Shown here piece by piece: positions 1 to 6,883 of a DNA stretch of 14,338 bases. A model generated the notes under the pieces. It was not told the DNA's origin. It did not search any database and saw only the letters and a program-made list of their open reading frames with translations. The stretch spans positions 1 through 14,338 of the forward strand of contig JAJYCH010000037.1 of assembly GCA_021778575.1 (NCBI GenBank), written 5' to 3'. Both the position numbers and the translations under genes were made by a program. Positions within the stretch are counted from its first letter, which is position 1. Each line of letters opens with the position of its first letter. Origin of the DNA: Planctomycetota bacterium (lineage in GTDB: Bacteria > Planctomycetota > Planctomycetia > Isosphaerales > Isosphaeraceae).

Positions 1-534
1 GGATATCAGCCGAGCCCGGCGGATATCGACAAGATTGTCGAGTGGTTCATCGCCCGGAAACCCGGTGCGTTGATCATTCCCCCGGCGACCGATGCCCACC
101 TGGCCCACCGGATGACCCGGGCTCTCGCCGCCGTCGGTCTGGTCGGCGCGGGGCTGACCGATACGCTGGTGCTGACCGGCTGGACCCCCTGGGGCCCCCT
201 GCCCCGCCCCAACGCTTACTTCACCTATGACGGCGAGGCCGAGCGGACCAAGGAATGGGCCATTCACTGTCATGCCTCGCAGGTCTTGCTGACCGATTAT
301 ACCGAGTTCTGCTCGCACCTCGGCCGGGCCTACGCCGCGCTGGCTCGCGAATGGTCGGAAGGACATAGTTTATCCGGTCGAGCCCACCGGACCGATGAAC
401 GATTTGTTGGCGTCGAACTGTTCCAGGTCGAGACCTTCGACCCGAACCGGTCGGAAACCAACCCGACCGACCCGATCCAACTGGCCCTGGGGATGCTTCA
501 GAATTCCGTCGTCCCGGCCTCGGCAAATCTCTGA
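1..534 (+). CDS. PIG-L/LmbE-family deacetylase, 5' truncated by the window edge
   Basis: The reading frame is open from the first base to the TGA at 532-534, so only the last 177 residues are visible. They match the C-terminal half of the zinc-dependent PIG-L/LmbE de-N-acetylase fold. An IIPPATDAHLAHRM stretch (about residues 26-39) carries the D-x-H-x-x-H pattern in which the second His is a family metal ligand. It is followed by GWTPWGPLPRPNAYF, a Lys-Glu-Trp-Ala helix with HASQ (equivalent to the usual KxxAixxHxSQ) and an ERFVGVELFQV ending. The N-terminal AHPDDE metal site would lie upstream and cannot be checked. These enzymes remove acetyl groups from GlcNAc-type substrates. A NagB-type deaminase gene follows about 65 bp downstream, which fits amino-sugar metabolism. 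The family is fairly clear; the substrate is not. Confidence 0.68.
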   Translation, partial: GYQPSPADIDKIVEWFIARKPGALIIPPATDAHLAHRMTRALAAVGLVGAGLTDTLVLTGWTPWGPLPRPNAYFTYDGEAERTKEWAIHCHASQVLLTDYTEFCSHLGRAYAALAREWSEGHSLSGRAHRTDERFVGVELFQVETFDPNRSETNPTDPIQLALGMLQNSVVPASANL

Positions 535-599
535 TCGCCCGAAAAATTCGTGGCTCTCGATTGAGTAGATCGTTAATGTCTGGGAATATCGAGCCGGGA

Positions 600-1400
600 A
601 TGACCAAGCCTATCCATCGACGGGAACTGGCCGGAGCCGAGGTCGAGGTATTCGCAACCGCGGCGGATGCCTACGAGTCGGCGATCGATCGGCTCGCCAC
701 CTTGATCCGGGATTGCCTGGACGCACGCGGCAAGGCCGTACTCGGTCTGGCGACCGGAGCGACCCCCGAACCGGTCTACGCGGGTCTGGTTCGCGAGCAT
801 CAAGCCCGGGCCTTGTCATTCGCTCAGGTTTCGACCTATAACCTCGACGAATATTACCCGATGAGTCCGCTCGACCCGAACAGCTATCGCGCCTACATGG
901 ATCGCCACCTGTTCTCGCAGGTCGACCTGACGGTCAACCGGGCCCATTTGCTCGATGGCACGGTTCCCGAAGCGTTCGCCAACGATCACGGAGCCGGCTA
1001 CGATCGCTGGATCGCGGCCGAGGGGGGGCTCGACCTGCAACTTCTCGGGTTGGGGCGGAACGGCCACATCGGCTTCAATGAGCCAACCGACCTGCCCGTC
1101 GAACAATCGCTGGCCTTGCCGACGCGGCTGGTCGAGCTGCATCCGACGACGATCGCCGATGCCGCGCGGGATTTCGGCGGCGAGGCCAACGTCCCGCGTC
1201 AAGCCCTGACGATGGGAATCGCCACGATTCTGGCGGCTCGCTCGATCCTGATTCTCGCGTTTGGCGATCGCAAAGCTCCGGCGGTCGCCCGGTCGCTGAC
1301 CGGTCCAGTCTGCTCCGAGGTTCCCGGCTCACTGCTCCAGACAGACCCGGGCAAGGTCACCTGGATGATCGATCGGGCCGCGGCCGCCGAGCTTCTCTGA
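600..1400 (+). CDS. nagB: glucosamine-6-phosphate deaminase (NagB family)
   Basis: NagB converts glucosamine-6-phosphate to fructose-6-phosphate and ammonia in the cytoplasm. From the ATG at 600 the product is 266 residues, the usual NagB length. In-frame TTG 561 and ATG 576 are possible earlier starts but only add a non-conserved leader. Family signatures are in order: phosphate-binding GLATGATPEPVY (about residues 49-60), TYNLDEYY with the catalytic Asp (about 83), LGLGRNGHIGFNEP with the catalytic His (about 156) and Glu (about 161), and RQALTMGIATIL. The Asp before the Gly-His in the E. coli enzyme is Asn here, a substitution common in Gram-positive-type NagB, so activity is expected. A 6-phosphogluconolactonase-like role is less likely given the intact DEY and GHIGFNEP motifs. 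It probably shares a transcript with the genes on both sides. Confidence 0.9.
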   Translation: MTKPIHRRELAGAEVEVFATAADAYESAIDRLATLIRDCLDARGKAVLGLATGATPEPVYAGLVREHQARALSFAQVSTYNLDEYYPMSPLDPNSYRAYMDRHLFSQVDLTVNRAHLLDGTVPEAFANDHGAGYDRWIAAEGGLDLQLLGLGRNGHIGFNEPTDLPVEQSLALPTRLVELHPTTIADAARDFGGEANVPRQALTMGIATILAARSILILAFGDRKAPAVARSLTGPVCSEVPGSLLQTDPGKVTWMIDRAAAAELL

Positions 1401-1419
1401 AGTTCGAGAAGAGAGTCGT

Positions 1420-2052
1420 ATGCTCACGGTTTACACCTTTGGCGACTCGACCCTCGACTGTTCGCATTACAACGACAAGGGGGTCGATCCCGGCCGCCTG
1501 ATCGTGAACAATCACGACCAGCTCTTTCCCGAATTTCGCGGTCGCGACCTCTTTTCTAAGGACGAGGAAACCGTCACGGATCTCCGAGCCTACGATGGCT
1601 CGGTGGTCGGTGGCCTGATCGAACAGATCGAGGATCTCGAAGTCGAAGGACCGGCCATCGCCCTGCTGACGATCGGCGGCAACGACCTCCGGCAATCACT
1701 GGCCGACGGCGGCGATTTCGGAGCCGAGGAGTTCGCGCAATCACTGAAGCGGTTCCTCGATCAGCTACCCGTTCGACCGGTCCTGATCGCCACCGTCTAC
1801 GACCCGTCGTTCGGCGACGATTCTCTCCAATTCTTCGGCCCCGACCAGGCCCGAGGGCGTGACATCCTCCGTCAGATCAACGCGCTGCTGAGCCACTTTG
1901 GCCAGGCCTATGGAGCGTCGGTCGACCTGCACGGCCACTTTCTGCAAGGTCAACCCGACTGGCTGACCGATGCGTTCGAGCCCAGCCTGATCGGAACGTC
2001 CGAGATCCGCCGCTGTTTCCTCGACGCGATCGAGGCGAATGGGTTTGCGTGA
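1420..2052 (+). CDS. SGNH/GDSL-type hydrolase-like protein, variant C-terminal block
   Basis: This 210-residue cytosolic-looking protein (no signal peptide) begins 19 bp after nagB, behind an AGAAGAGAG purine run, so it is probably co-transcribed. Block I is TFGDSTLD with the nucleophile Ser10. Block III is TIGGND with oxyanion-hole Asn88. A VLIATVYDPS strand follows. Block V normally reads D-x-x-H-P with the catalytic His; here it is D184-A-F-E187-P, with Glu in the His position, followed by SLIGTSEIRRCFL. Two other histidines (H171, H173, in DLHGHF) lie just upstream and might substitute. The family therefore looks certain, but a classical Ser-His-Asp triad is not visible. Substrates of this superfamily are diverse (esters, acetylated sugars). 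Next to nagB and a PIG-L enzyme, a carbohydrate esterase role is a reasonable guess only. Confidence 0.8.
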   Translation: MLTVYTFGDSTLDCSHYNDKGVDPGRLIVNNHDQLFPEFRGRDLFSKDEETVTDLRAYDGSVVGGLIEQIEDLEVEGPAIALLTIGGNDLRQSLADGGDFGAEEFAQSLKRFLDQLPVRPVLIATVYDPSFGDDSLQFFGPDQARGRDILRQINALLSHFGQAYGASVDLHGHFLQGQPDWLTDAFEPSLIGTSEIRRCFLDAIEANGFA

Positions 2053-2064
2053 AATCGTCTCGCC

Positions 2065-2099
2065 ATCCCGGCTCACTAATCTTCAATCGAAGCCGGGAT
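2065..2099. terminator. hairpin between convergent genes, possible bidirectional terminator
   Basis: The arms ATCCCGGCT (2065-2073) and AGCCGGGAT (2091-2099) are perfect complements around a 17-base loop. The hairpin lies where the SGNH gene (ends 2052) meets the minus-strand gene ending at 2076, so it overlaps that gene's stop. There is no clear T-run on either side, so it is a weak terminator candidate supported mainly by position. Confidence 0.4.
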
Positions 2100-2588
2100 C
2101 AGTCCCAGAGACGTGAACCAGTCCACGGGCTCTTGCCGGTCAAGATTTTCGATCGGCCGAGCGGCCAGGATCTCGTCACTGAGCCAGGTTGACGAGGCCA
2201 CGACCCACTCCACTGGGCCCTTTTGGCTCACGATCCCATCGACGAACTGGCTCATCCAGTCTCGGTCCTGGTCGGTTGGGAACGACCAGAGTGGCACCCA
2301 GACCGGATGAATGGTTTGCTGAAAAGGCGACATGGCAGTCTCGAAGCGCGCGATCGACCCGATCGGGATCGACGCGAGTTCGAAGATACGAGTGTCCTCT
2401 TCAGAAGAAACCGCGCGCGAATCGATCATCGCGAAATAGAACTCTTGCTGACAATCTCGGCAATGGAGAAACCCGTGAGTCGGTCCATCGTAAAAGCCCA
2501 GGGCGATCTCCTGATCGAAAGGGGAGGTCGTCGGCGTGCCCATCCCTCTTTCCTGGCAACAGCATTGGTTGATGTGAATCATCGTCAT
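2076..2588 (-). CDS. unrecognised 170-residue protein with Cys-rich N-terminus
   Basis: I do not recognise this family. The ATG (2588-2586) directly follows the TGA of the preceding small gene (TGA-ATG), which implies translational coupling. An internal ATG at 2543 is an alternative start. Visible features are Cys9-Cys10-Cys11 and a C43-R-D-C46 pair that could bind metal, a conserved-looking EIALGFYDGPTHGFL segment before it, and several Trp-rich strands in the second half (VWVPLWSF, DRDWM, EWVVASSTW). It has no signal peptide or membrane segment and looks like a small soluble alpha/beta protein. Base composition is visibly less GC-rich than in leuA or nagB. It is the last gene of a leuA-led run. 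A partner or antidote role to the 96-residue protein is possible but unproven. Confidence 0.62.
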   Translation of the reverse strand: MTMIHINQCCCQERGMGTPTTSPFDQEIALGFYDGPTHGFLHCRDCQQEFYFAMIDSRAVSSEEDTRIFELASIPIGSIARFETAMSPFQQTIHPVWVPLWSFPTDQDRDWMSQFVDGIVSQKGPVEWVVASSTWLSDEILAARPIENLDRQEPVDWFTSLGLIPASIED

Positions 2589-2879
2589 TCAGCCTCGTCC
2601 AAAGATTCGGTTGAATCGATCGGCCACTTGGTCATCGACGGGCTTCGGTAATTCTACCGTCTTATGTAAAGGGTCGGAACGTGTCGGCGTATCGTGGACA
2701 CGAAATTCTGCTTCGACATTCCATCGAAGAGCTACCGACGCTGGAGCCGACGGGATTCCGGCAGTGACCGAAACCCCGTGTATTCCCAGAAAAATTTCGG
2801 CCTCGGCAGCTTTACGACCGAGCCTTGAGGCCGATTCCCGCGAAATTCCGAGGCGTTTGAGTTGCTCCTGACCGGGCAT
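2589..2879 (-). CDS. unrecognised 96-residue basic protein downstream of leuA
   Basis: The ATG at 2879 lies 3 bases after the leuA stop, and the TGA abuts the ATG of the next gene, so the three genes form a tight minus-strand run. The product has a charged helical N-terminus (GISRESASRLGRKAAEAE, residues 11-28). This is followed by GIHGVSVTAG, then a VHDTPTRSDPLHKTVELPKP segment (61-80) and a VADRFNRIFGR tail. Three histidines (34, 62, 72) stand in the most motif-like stretches. No signal peptide or membrane helix is seen. I cannot assign a family. The stop-start coupling and ordered motif-like segments argue that it is real. GC content is lower than in the flanking genes. Candidate ideas are a toxin/effector-like domain or a small DNA- or RNA-associated protein, none supported directly. 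Confidence 0.6.
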   Translation of the reverse strand: MPGQEQLKRLGISRESASRLGRKAAEAEIFLGIHGVSVTAGIPSAPASVALRWNVEAEFRVHDTPTRSDPLHKTVELPKPVDDQVADRFNRIFGRG

Positions 2880-2882
2880 TGT

Positions 2883-4466
2883 TCAGGCCCCTGCCCCCGG
2901 CCGCCCGATCACCTCGCGGGGCTGGTCGCGTTCGCGACGGGTCGCGATCGCGTTCACGGCGTTGAGGTAGGCCTCGGCCGAGGCCTCGATAATGTCGGTC
3001 GAGGCGGCCCGGCCCCGGAAGGTCCGGTCGTCGCTGGTGACTTCGAGTTCGAGCGAGACTTCCCCCTGTGCGTCCTTGCCGGCGGTGACCCCTCGGATCG
3101 AGAACTCCTTGAGATTCGCGGCAATCCCGGTCACTCGCTCGACCGCCTTGAAGATCGCGTCGACCGGTCCGTCGCCGATCGCGGCGTCCTGAACAATCTG
3201 ACCGTCGGGCCGACGGATGCAGACCGTCGCCGTGGGCAACAGTCCGGTCCCGGCCGTCGTGTGCATGCTGACCAGGCTCCAGACCGGCGTCACGTCCTGG
3301 ATATGCTTCTCGATCAGGACGACCAGGTCGTCGTCGAAGATCTCTTTTTTCTTGTCGGCCAGGGCCTTGAAGTCGTGAAAGACGGTTTCGAGCTGGGTCT
3401 CGTTGAGGTGATAGCCCAGCTCGCTGACGCGATCCTTCAGGGCGTGGCGGCCCGAATGCTTGCCCAGTACGAGGTCGGTCTTGGGCACTCCGACATCTTC
3501 TGGGCGCATGATCTCATAAGTCGAACGTTCCTTGAGCATGCCGTCCTGGTGGATGCCCGACTCGTGAGCGAAAGCGTTCCGGCCGACGATCGCCTTGTTG
3601 CGCTGGACGGTCAGACCGGTGATGGTCGAGATCATCTTGCTGACCGGATAGAGTCGCTCGGTCTTGATGTTGGTTTCCAGGCCGTAATAGTCGTACCGGG
3701 TCTTCAGCGCCATCACGATCTCTTCGAGCGCGGCGTTCCCGGCTCGTTCGCCGATCCCGTTGATCGTGCATTCGATCTGGCGGGCTCCGGCCTCGACAGC
3801 CGCCAGACTGTTGGCGACGGCCATTCCCAGGTCGTCATGACAATGGGTGCTGATCACGGCCCGACCGATGTTCGGCACGCGCTCGCGGAGGGTCCGGATC
3901 ACGTTGGCGTACTGGAACGGCGTGGCGTAGCCGACCGTGTCGGGGATGTTGACGGTCGTCGCCCCGGCCTCGATGGCGGCCTCGACCACCTCGCAGAGGA
4001 AGTCGACCTCGGTTCTGGCGGCGTCCTCGGGGCTGAACTCGACATCTTCGCAGAGGCTTCGAGCCTGGCGGACGCTGGCGACGGCTTTCTCGACAACCTG
4101 CGCGGTGGTCATCTTGAGCTTGTGCTCGCGATGGATGGCCGAGGTGGCCAGGAAGACGTGAATTCGCGGCTTCTGGGCATACTGGAGTGCTTCCCAGGCC
4201 CGGTCGATATCGCGAGCGTTGCAGCGGGCGAGCCCGCAGACCGAGGCTCCGGTGATCTCGGTCGCGATGGCGCGAACGGCCTCGAAATCGCCGGGCGAGG
4301 CGATCGGGAAGCCGGCCTCGATCACGTCGACGCCCAGGAGGGCAAGAGCCCGAGCGACCTCCACCTTTTCGAGATGATTCATGCTCGCGCCGGGCGATTG
4401 CTCGCCGTCGCGCAAGGTGGTGTCGAAGATCCTGATCCGTTCCACGTTCGATTCGGAGTCGGGCAT
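2883..4466 (-). CDS. leuA: 2-isopropylmalate synthase
   Basis: LeuA condenses acetyl-CoA with 2-oxoisovalerate, the first committed step of leucine synthesis, in the cytoplasm. From ATG 4466 the product is 527 residues, normal for the long LeuA class. FDTTLRDGEQSPG (14-26) and LLGVDVIEAGFP (43-54) open the HMGL-like TIM barrel. STHCHDDLGMAVANS (206-220) supplies the metal-binding His pair, GIGERAGN (237-244) the glycine-rich loop, and HESGIHQDG (301-309) the linker motif. From about residue 385 onward lies the LeuA allosteric domain (VSMHTTAGTGLLPTATV, GDGPVDAIFKAVE), which normally binds leucine for feedback inhibition. An in-frame TTG at 4538 would add 24 residues but falls right at the leader hairpin, so ATG 4466, ahead of the MPDSESNVERIRIFD sequence, is preferred. 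Two small genes follow with 3 and 0 bp spacing. Confidence 0.96.
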   Translation of the reverse strand: MPDSESNVERIRIFDTTLRDGEQSPGASMNHLEKVEVARALALLGVDVIEAGFPIASPGDFEAVRAIATEITGASVCGLARCNARDIDRAWEALQYAQKPRIHVFLATSAIHREHKLKMTTAQVVEKAVASVRQARSLCEDVEFSPEDAARTEVDFLCEVVEAAIEAGATTVNIPDTVGYATPFQYANVIRTLRERVPNIGRAVISTHCHDDLGMAVANSLAAVEAGARQIECTINGIGERAGNAALEEIVMALKTRYDYYGLETNIKTERLYPVSKMISTITGLTVQRNKAIVGRNAFAHESGIHQDGMLKERSTYEIMRPEDVGVPKTDLVLGKHSGRHALKDRVSELGYHLNETQLETVFHDFKALADKKKEIFDDDLVVLIEKHIQDVTPVWSLVSMHTTAGTGLLPTATVCIRRPDGQIVQDAAIGDGPVDAIFKAVERVTGIAANLKEFSIRGVTAGKDAQGEVSLELEVTSDDRTFRGRAASTDIIEASAEAYLNAVNAIATRRERDQPREVIGRPGAGA

Positions 4467-4536
4467 GGGAGGCACTCGTCCCTGGGGAGTTCGAGGTTCG
4501 AGACACGAAGAGAAAAACCGGCGGTCGATCAACGCC

Positions 4537-4576
4537 AAAAGCCCCGAGCTTCGCCAACAGGCGGGGCTCGGGGCTT
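4537..4576 (-). terminator. intrinsic terminator / putative attenuator in the leuA leader
   Basis: Read on the minus strand, AAGCCCCGAGC (4576-4566) and GCTCGGGGCTT (4549-4539) form a perfect 11-bp stem, with a small GCC/GGC inner hairpin in the loop. The stem runs directly into TTTT (4540-4537). The plus strand has no T-run, so it is directional toward leuA. No other minus-strand gene lies upstream before the divergent gene at 4978. The hairpin therefore sits in the leuA 5' leader, about 70 bases before the ATG. This is the expected place for a transcription attenuator; the sensing element is not identified. Confidence 0.65.
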
Positions 4577-4586
4577 CGATGGTCGG

Positions 4587-4625
4587 TCACGCGGAGAGCG
4601 TTCGGACGTCGAACCCTAAGACCAC
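4587..4625 (-). promoter_or_regulatory. possible leader peptide reading frame upstream of the leuA attenuator
   Basis: A 12-codon frame starting with GTG (MVLGFDVRTLSA, then TGA) ends 11 bases before the 5' arm of the leader terminator. It has two Leu codons, one of them TTA, which is rare in GC-rich genomes. Placement fits a leader peptide. There is no ATG, no clear ribosome site and no Leu run, so this is tentative. Confidence 0.2.
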
Positions 4626-4626
4626 G

Positions 4627-4977
4627 CCCGGCCAATAAGGCCGAGGGTCGATCGAAGTCGAAGGGTTAGAATCGAACGCGCCATTGACCGTCTCTCCGGT
4701 TGAGGCGTGGCCTCAAATCTGGCCTTATCGTATGTCTCGGCGGCATCCCAGGTCAAGAGGTCTGGTCGGACGAAGCCGCGGAAGGTTTCGAGAATCGAGC
4801 GAACTTCCGGCGGGTCTGGTTCGTAGAAGTGACAAAACGGGTGGTTCCCCGCCCTTCTCCCTCGGCGCGGGCGTGGTTAATTCTCAAAATAGTGCGGTCG
4901 GATTCTCCTCGAAGCTCCCGGCTCTCGATGGATTCATCATCTTTATAGTTCAGCCCCCGTCTCGCAGGAGCCTCCCT
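4627..4977. promoter_or_regulatory. divergent intergenic region between leuA leader and lipoprotein gene
   Basis: About 350 bases without a convincing gene; they must hold the promoters of leuA (leftward) and of the lipoprotein gene (rightward). A small CGGCC-loop-GGCCG hairpin lies at 4629-4643. TATAGT at 4954-4959 is a possible rightward -10 element, but I see no matching -35 box. The frame of the lipoprotein gene is open back to 4684, but that stretch does not look like protein-coding sequence. Confidence 0.4.
4966..4970 (+). promoter_or_regulatory. ribosome binding site fixing a TTG start
   Basis: AGGAG lies 7 bases before TTG 4978. It selects this start for the lipoprotein gene over the upstream in-frame possibilities, and the resulting N-terminus is a textbook lipoprotein signal. 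Confidence 0.75.
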
Positions 4978-6771
4978 TTGAATCGGCGATTTCCCCTCGG
5001 CCTGATCGGCCTGGTCATGATCCTGACCGGTTGCGATTATCAGAATAAGAAGCCACCCATTCTGCCGTCAGGGATCGTGGATGGCCCGTTACCAACGGCT
5101 CCCGGACGCCCGGCTTCCTCGACGGCGAGCACGATCGACTCGCCGCAATCGACCACGCTGACCAATGAGATTGACCCCGAAATTCAGCGCCGTCGCGACG
5201 TCATTCTCGCCAACGTCATCAACCTGATGAAGACGGCGTCGATCAATCCCGGCGGACAGAACTTCGCGATCGCCACTGATAACCTGAACGATCTGTTCGA
5301 TCAGGGAACCCAGCCGTCGGACTACGAGTACAACGAGGAATCGAAGAAATTCTTACTCCGAAAAATCGCTCTCCTGTACAACCAGGACCCCGAGCCGATC
5401 GTCAAGGCATTGTCGTCACCCAAGTTTACGATCAAGGATGCGCGGCATCTTGAAGACTGCATGCTTTATCACAACGTGGCCACCCGGGTCGCGGGCGAAG
5501 GGGATGACCTGTCGAAGGTCCGGCGGATCTTTGACTGGGTGGTTCGGAATGTCGAGCTGATTCCCGCCGAGTCGCTGGCCGCCCCCAACATGCGGCAGGC
5601 GCAGGCTCGGCCGGCCGACGTCCTGGTTCGCGGGATGGCCACCGAGTACGGCGGTTACTGGTCGGAGCGCGGCTGGCTGTTCATGTCGCTCTGTCGGCAG
5701 ATCGGTGTTGATGTCGGCATTCTCACGTTCATGCCGCGAATCTCGCCGCTGGCCAGTCCCGAGGTTGCCAATCGACCGCCGGTCGCCTGGGTCACCGCGG
5801 CGGCGATCGACGGCAAGCTTTACCTGTTCGAGCAACGGCTCGGGATCGAGATTCCCGGTCCCGACGGAACCGGCGTGGCCACCCTGGACGAAGCGCTGAC
5901 CAATCCGATCGTCCTGGGGCGACTCGACTTGCCGGGGAGCTTCCTCTACGGCACGACCGGCGAGGAGATCGCCGCCAGCACCACGCGAATCGGCGTGTTG
6001 CTCGACTCCAGTCCGGGCTACTTCGCCCCGAGGATGCGGCTGCTCCAGGGGCAGTTACGCGGCGAGTACCGGACGATCCTGTTTCGCGACGCGCTGGAGC
6101 AGGCCCGGAACTTTGCCCAGGCGCTGGGGCCTCGGGTCGGCCTGATCAATCTCTGGGAACTGCCGACGCTGGTCGAGCAATCGTTGTTCACCAAGCCCGA
6201 ATTCGTCGCCGCGACTCAGATGTCGCTCCAGTTCTTCCGGAGCGAACTCCCGCTCCTTCTCGCCCGGACAGCGCATCTTCGGGGCAACCTCGAAGAAGCG
6301 ATCGAGAAATACGGGACCCTCCGCTTCGCCCAGGGGGCCGTGATGAATGACGCCGACAAGACGCCGATCACTCCCGAGGTCCAAACCGCTCTCGACGTTT
6401 ATTCGACCTTCTTTCTCGCTCAATGTCAGATGGACCGAGGCAAGATCGACGAGGCCGAGTTCCTCTTCCGGATGCTTGTGAAGATGACTCCCGAGCCGGG
6501 ACCGGGACGTTATTACTTCTATATGCTTCGGTGGAGCGCCCTGTCCAATCTGGGCCGAATCTGCGAGAAAAAAGGAGACTACGCCGGCGCGATCAAATTC
6601 TATTCCGAGAACATCCAGGCCAACGAACGGCACGGCAACATGCTGAAGGCTCGCGAGTTGATCTGGAACGACCCGTTCCGCGAGCCGGCGCCGCCGCTGG
6701 CTCCGGCCCCTTCGCCACCACCGCCCCCGGCGAGCGAGTCAAAACCGGCGGTGAAACCGGCCGCGGGTTAG
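4978..6771 (+). CDS. lipoprotein with degenerate transglutaminase-like domain and TPR-like repeats
   Basis: The 597-residue product starts at TTG 4978 (AGGAG 7 bases upstream). Basic Asn-Arg-Arg, a hydrophobic core and L16-T-G-C19 form a signal-peptidase II lipobox, so the mature protein is lipidated and outside the cytoplasmic membrane. Asp follows the Cys, an inner-membrane retention signal in enterobacteria that may not apply here. A low-complexity Pro/Ser/Thr linker (25-62) leads to a helical segment. Residues about 160-290 resemble a transglutaminase-core domain (RRIFDWVVRNVELIP; RGWLFMSLCRQIGVDVGIL; VAWVTAAAIDGKLYLFEQRLG). The expected Cys-His-Asp triad is replaced by Trp228, Val269 and Glu285, so it should be inactive as an enzyme. 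TPR-like helices span about 425-560 (GNLEEAIEKYG, GKIDEAEFLFRML, GDYAGAIKFYSENI). A Pro/Ala-rich tail ends the protein. It probably acts as a scaffold or binding protein. Confidence 0.85.
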   Translation: MNRRFPLGLIGLVMILTGCDYQNKKPPILPSGIVDGPLPTAPGRPASSTASTIDSPQSTTLTNEIDPEIQRRRDVILANVINLMKTASINPGGQNFAIATDNLNDLFDQGTQPSDYEYNEESKKFLLRKIALLYNQDPEPIVKALSSPKFTIKDARHLEDCMLYHNVATRVAGEGDDLSKVRRIFDWVVRNVELIPAESLAAPNMRQAQARPADVLVRGMATEYGGYWSERGWLFMSLCRQIGVDVGILTFMPRISPLASPEVANRPPVAWVTAAAIDGKLYLFEQRLGIEIPGPDGTGVATLDEALTNPIVLGRLDLPGSFLYGTTGEEIAASTTRIGVLLDSSPGYFAPRMRLLQGQLRGEYRTILFRDALEQARNFAQALGPRVGLINLWELPTLVEQSLFTKPEFVAATQMSLQFFRSELPLLLARTAHLRGNLEEAIEKYGTLRFAQGAVMNDADKTPITPEVQTALDVYSTFFLAQCQMDRGKIDEAEFLFRMLVKMTPEPGPGRYYFYMLRWSALSNLGRICEKKGDYAGAIKFYSENIQANERHGNMLKARELIWNDPFREPAPPLAPAPSPPPPPASESKPAVKPAAG

Positions 6772-6804
6772 CCAACCGCTCGACGGTCTGCTAGATTGAT
6801 AAAA

Positions 6805-6834
6805 GAGCGACCTGGCGACTCGCCAGGTCGGCTC
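6805..6834. terminator. strong hairpin after the lipoprotein gene
   Basis: CGACCTGGCG (6808-6817) and CGCCAGGTCG (6821-6830) form a perfect 10-bp stem with a 3-base loop, and flanking GAG/CTC can extend it past a bulge. It lies 36 bases after the lipoprotein stop, so termination of that transcript is likely. The T-rich flank (CTCTTTTATC) is on the minus-strand side, so it could equally stop leftward readthrough. Confidence 0.55.
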
Positions 6835-6872
6835 GTTCCATGGCGCGACGGCCGTGATCCTGTCCGATCGGT

Positions 6873-6881
6873 GGGGAGGGG
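6873..6881 (+). promoter_or_regulatory. ribosome binding site fixing the start at 6884
   Basis: GGGGAGGGG ends 2 bases before ATG 6884, with the GGAG core 5 bases away. It favours this ATG over the in-frame GTG at 6854, whose upstream sequence is not purine-rich. Confidence 0.7.
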
Positions 6882-6883
6882 AT

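Noticed and set aside
1050..1090. Asn instead of Asp before Gly-His in the NagB active-site motif
   Set aside because: NGHIGFNEP is common in Gram-positive-type NagB enzymes, so it is not an anomaly.
4467..4538. 24-residue N-terminal extension of LeuA from a TTG
   Set aside because: The TTG falls in the T-run of the leader terminator and the added residues do not look like LeuA; ATG 4466 is preferred.
2862..4619. 585-codon plus-strand frame opposite leuA
   Set aside because: It lies wholly antisense to an unmistakable leuA and has the biased composition of a shadow frame in GC-rich DNA; no domain is visible.
4684..4977. N-terminal extension of the lipoprotein frame
   Set aside because: It would bury the signal peptide; TTG 4978 has a good AGGAG and yields a perfect lipobox.
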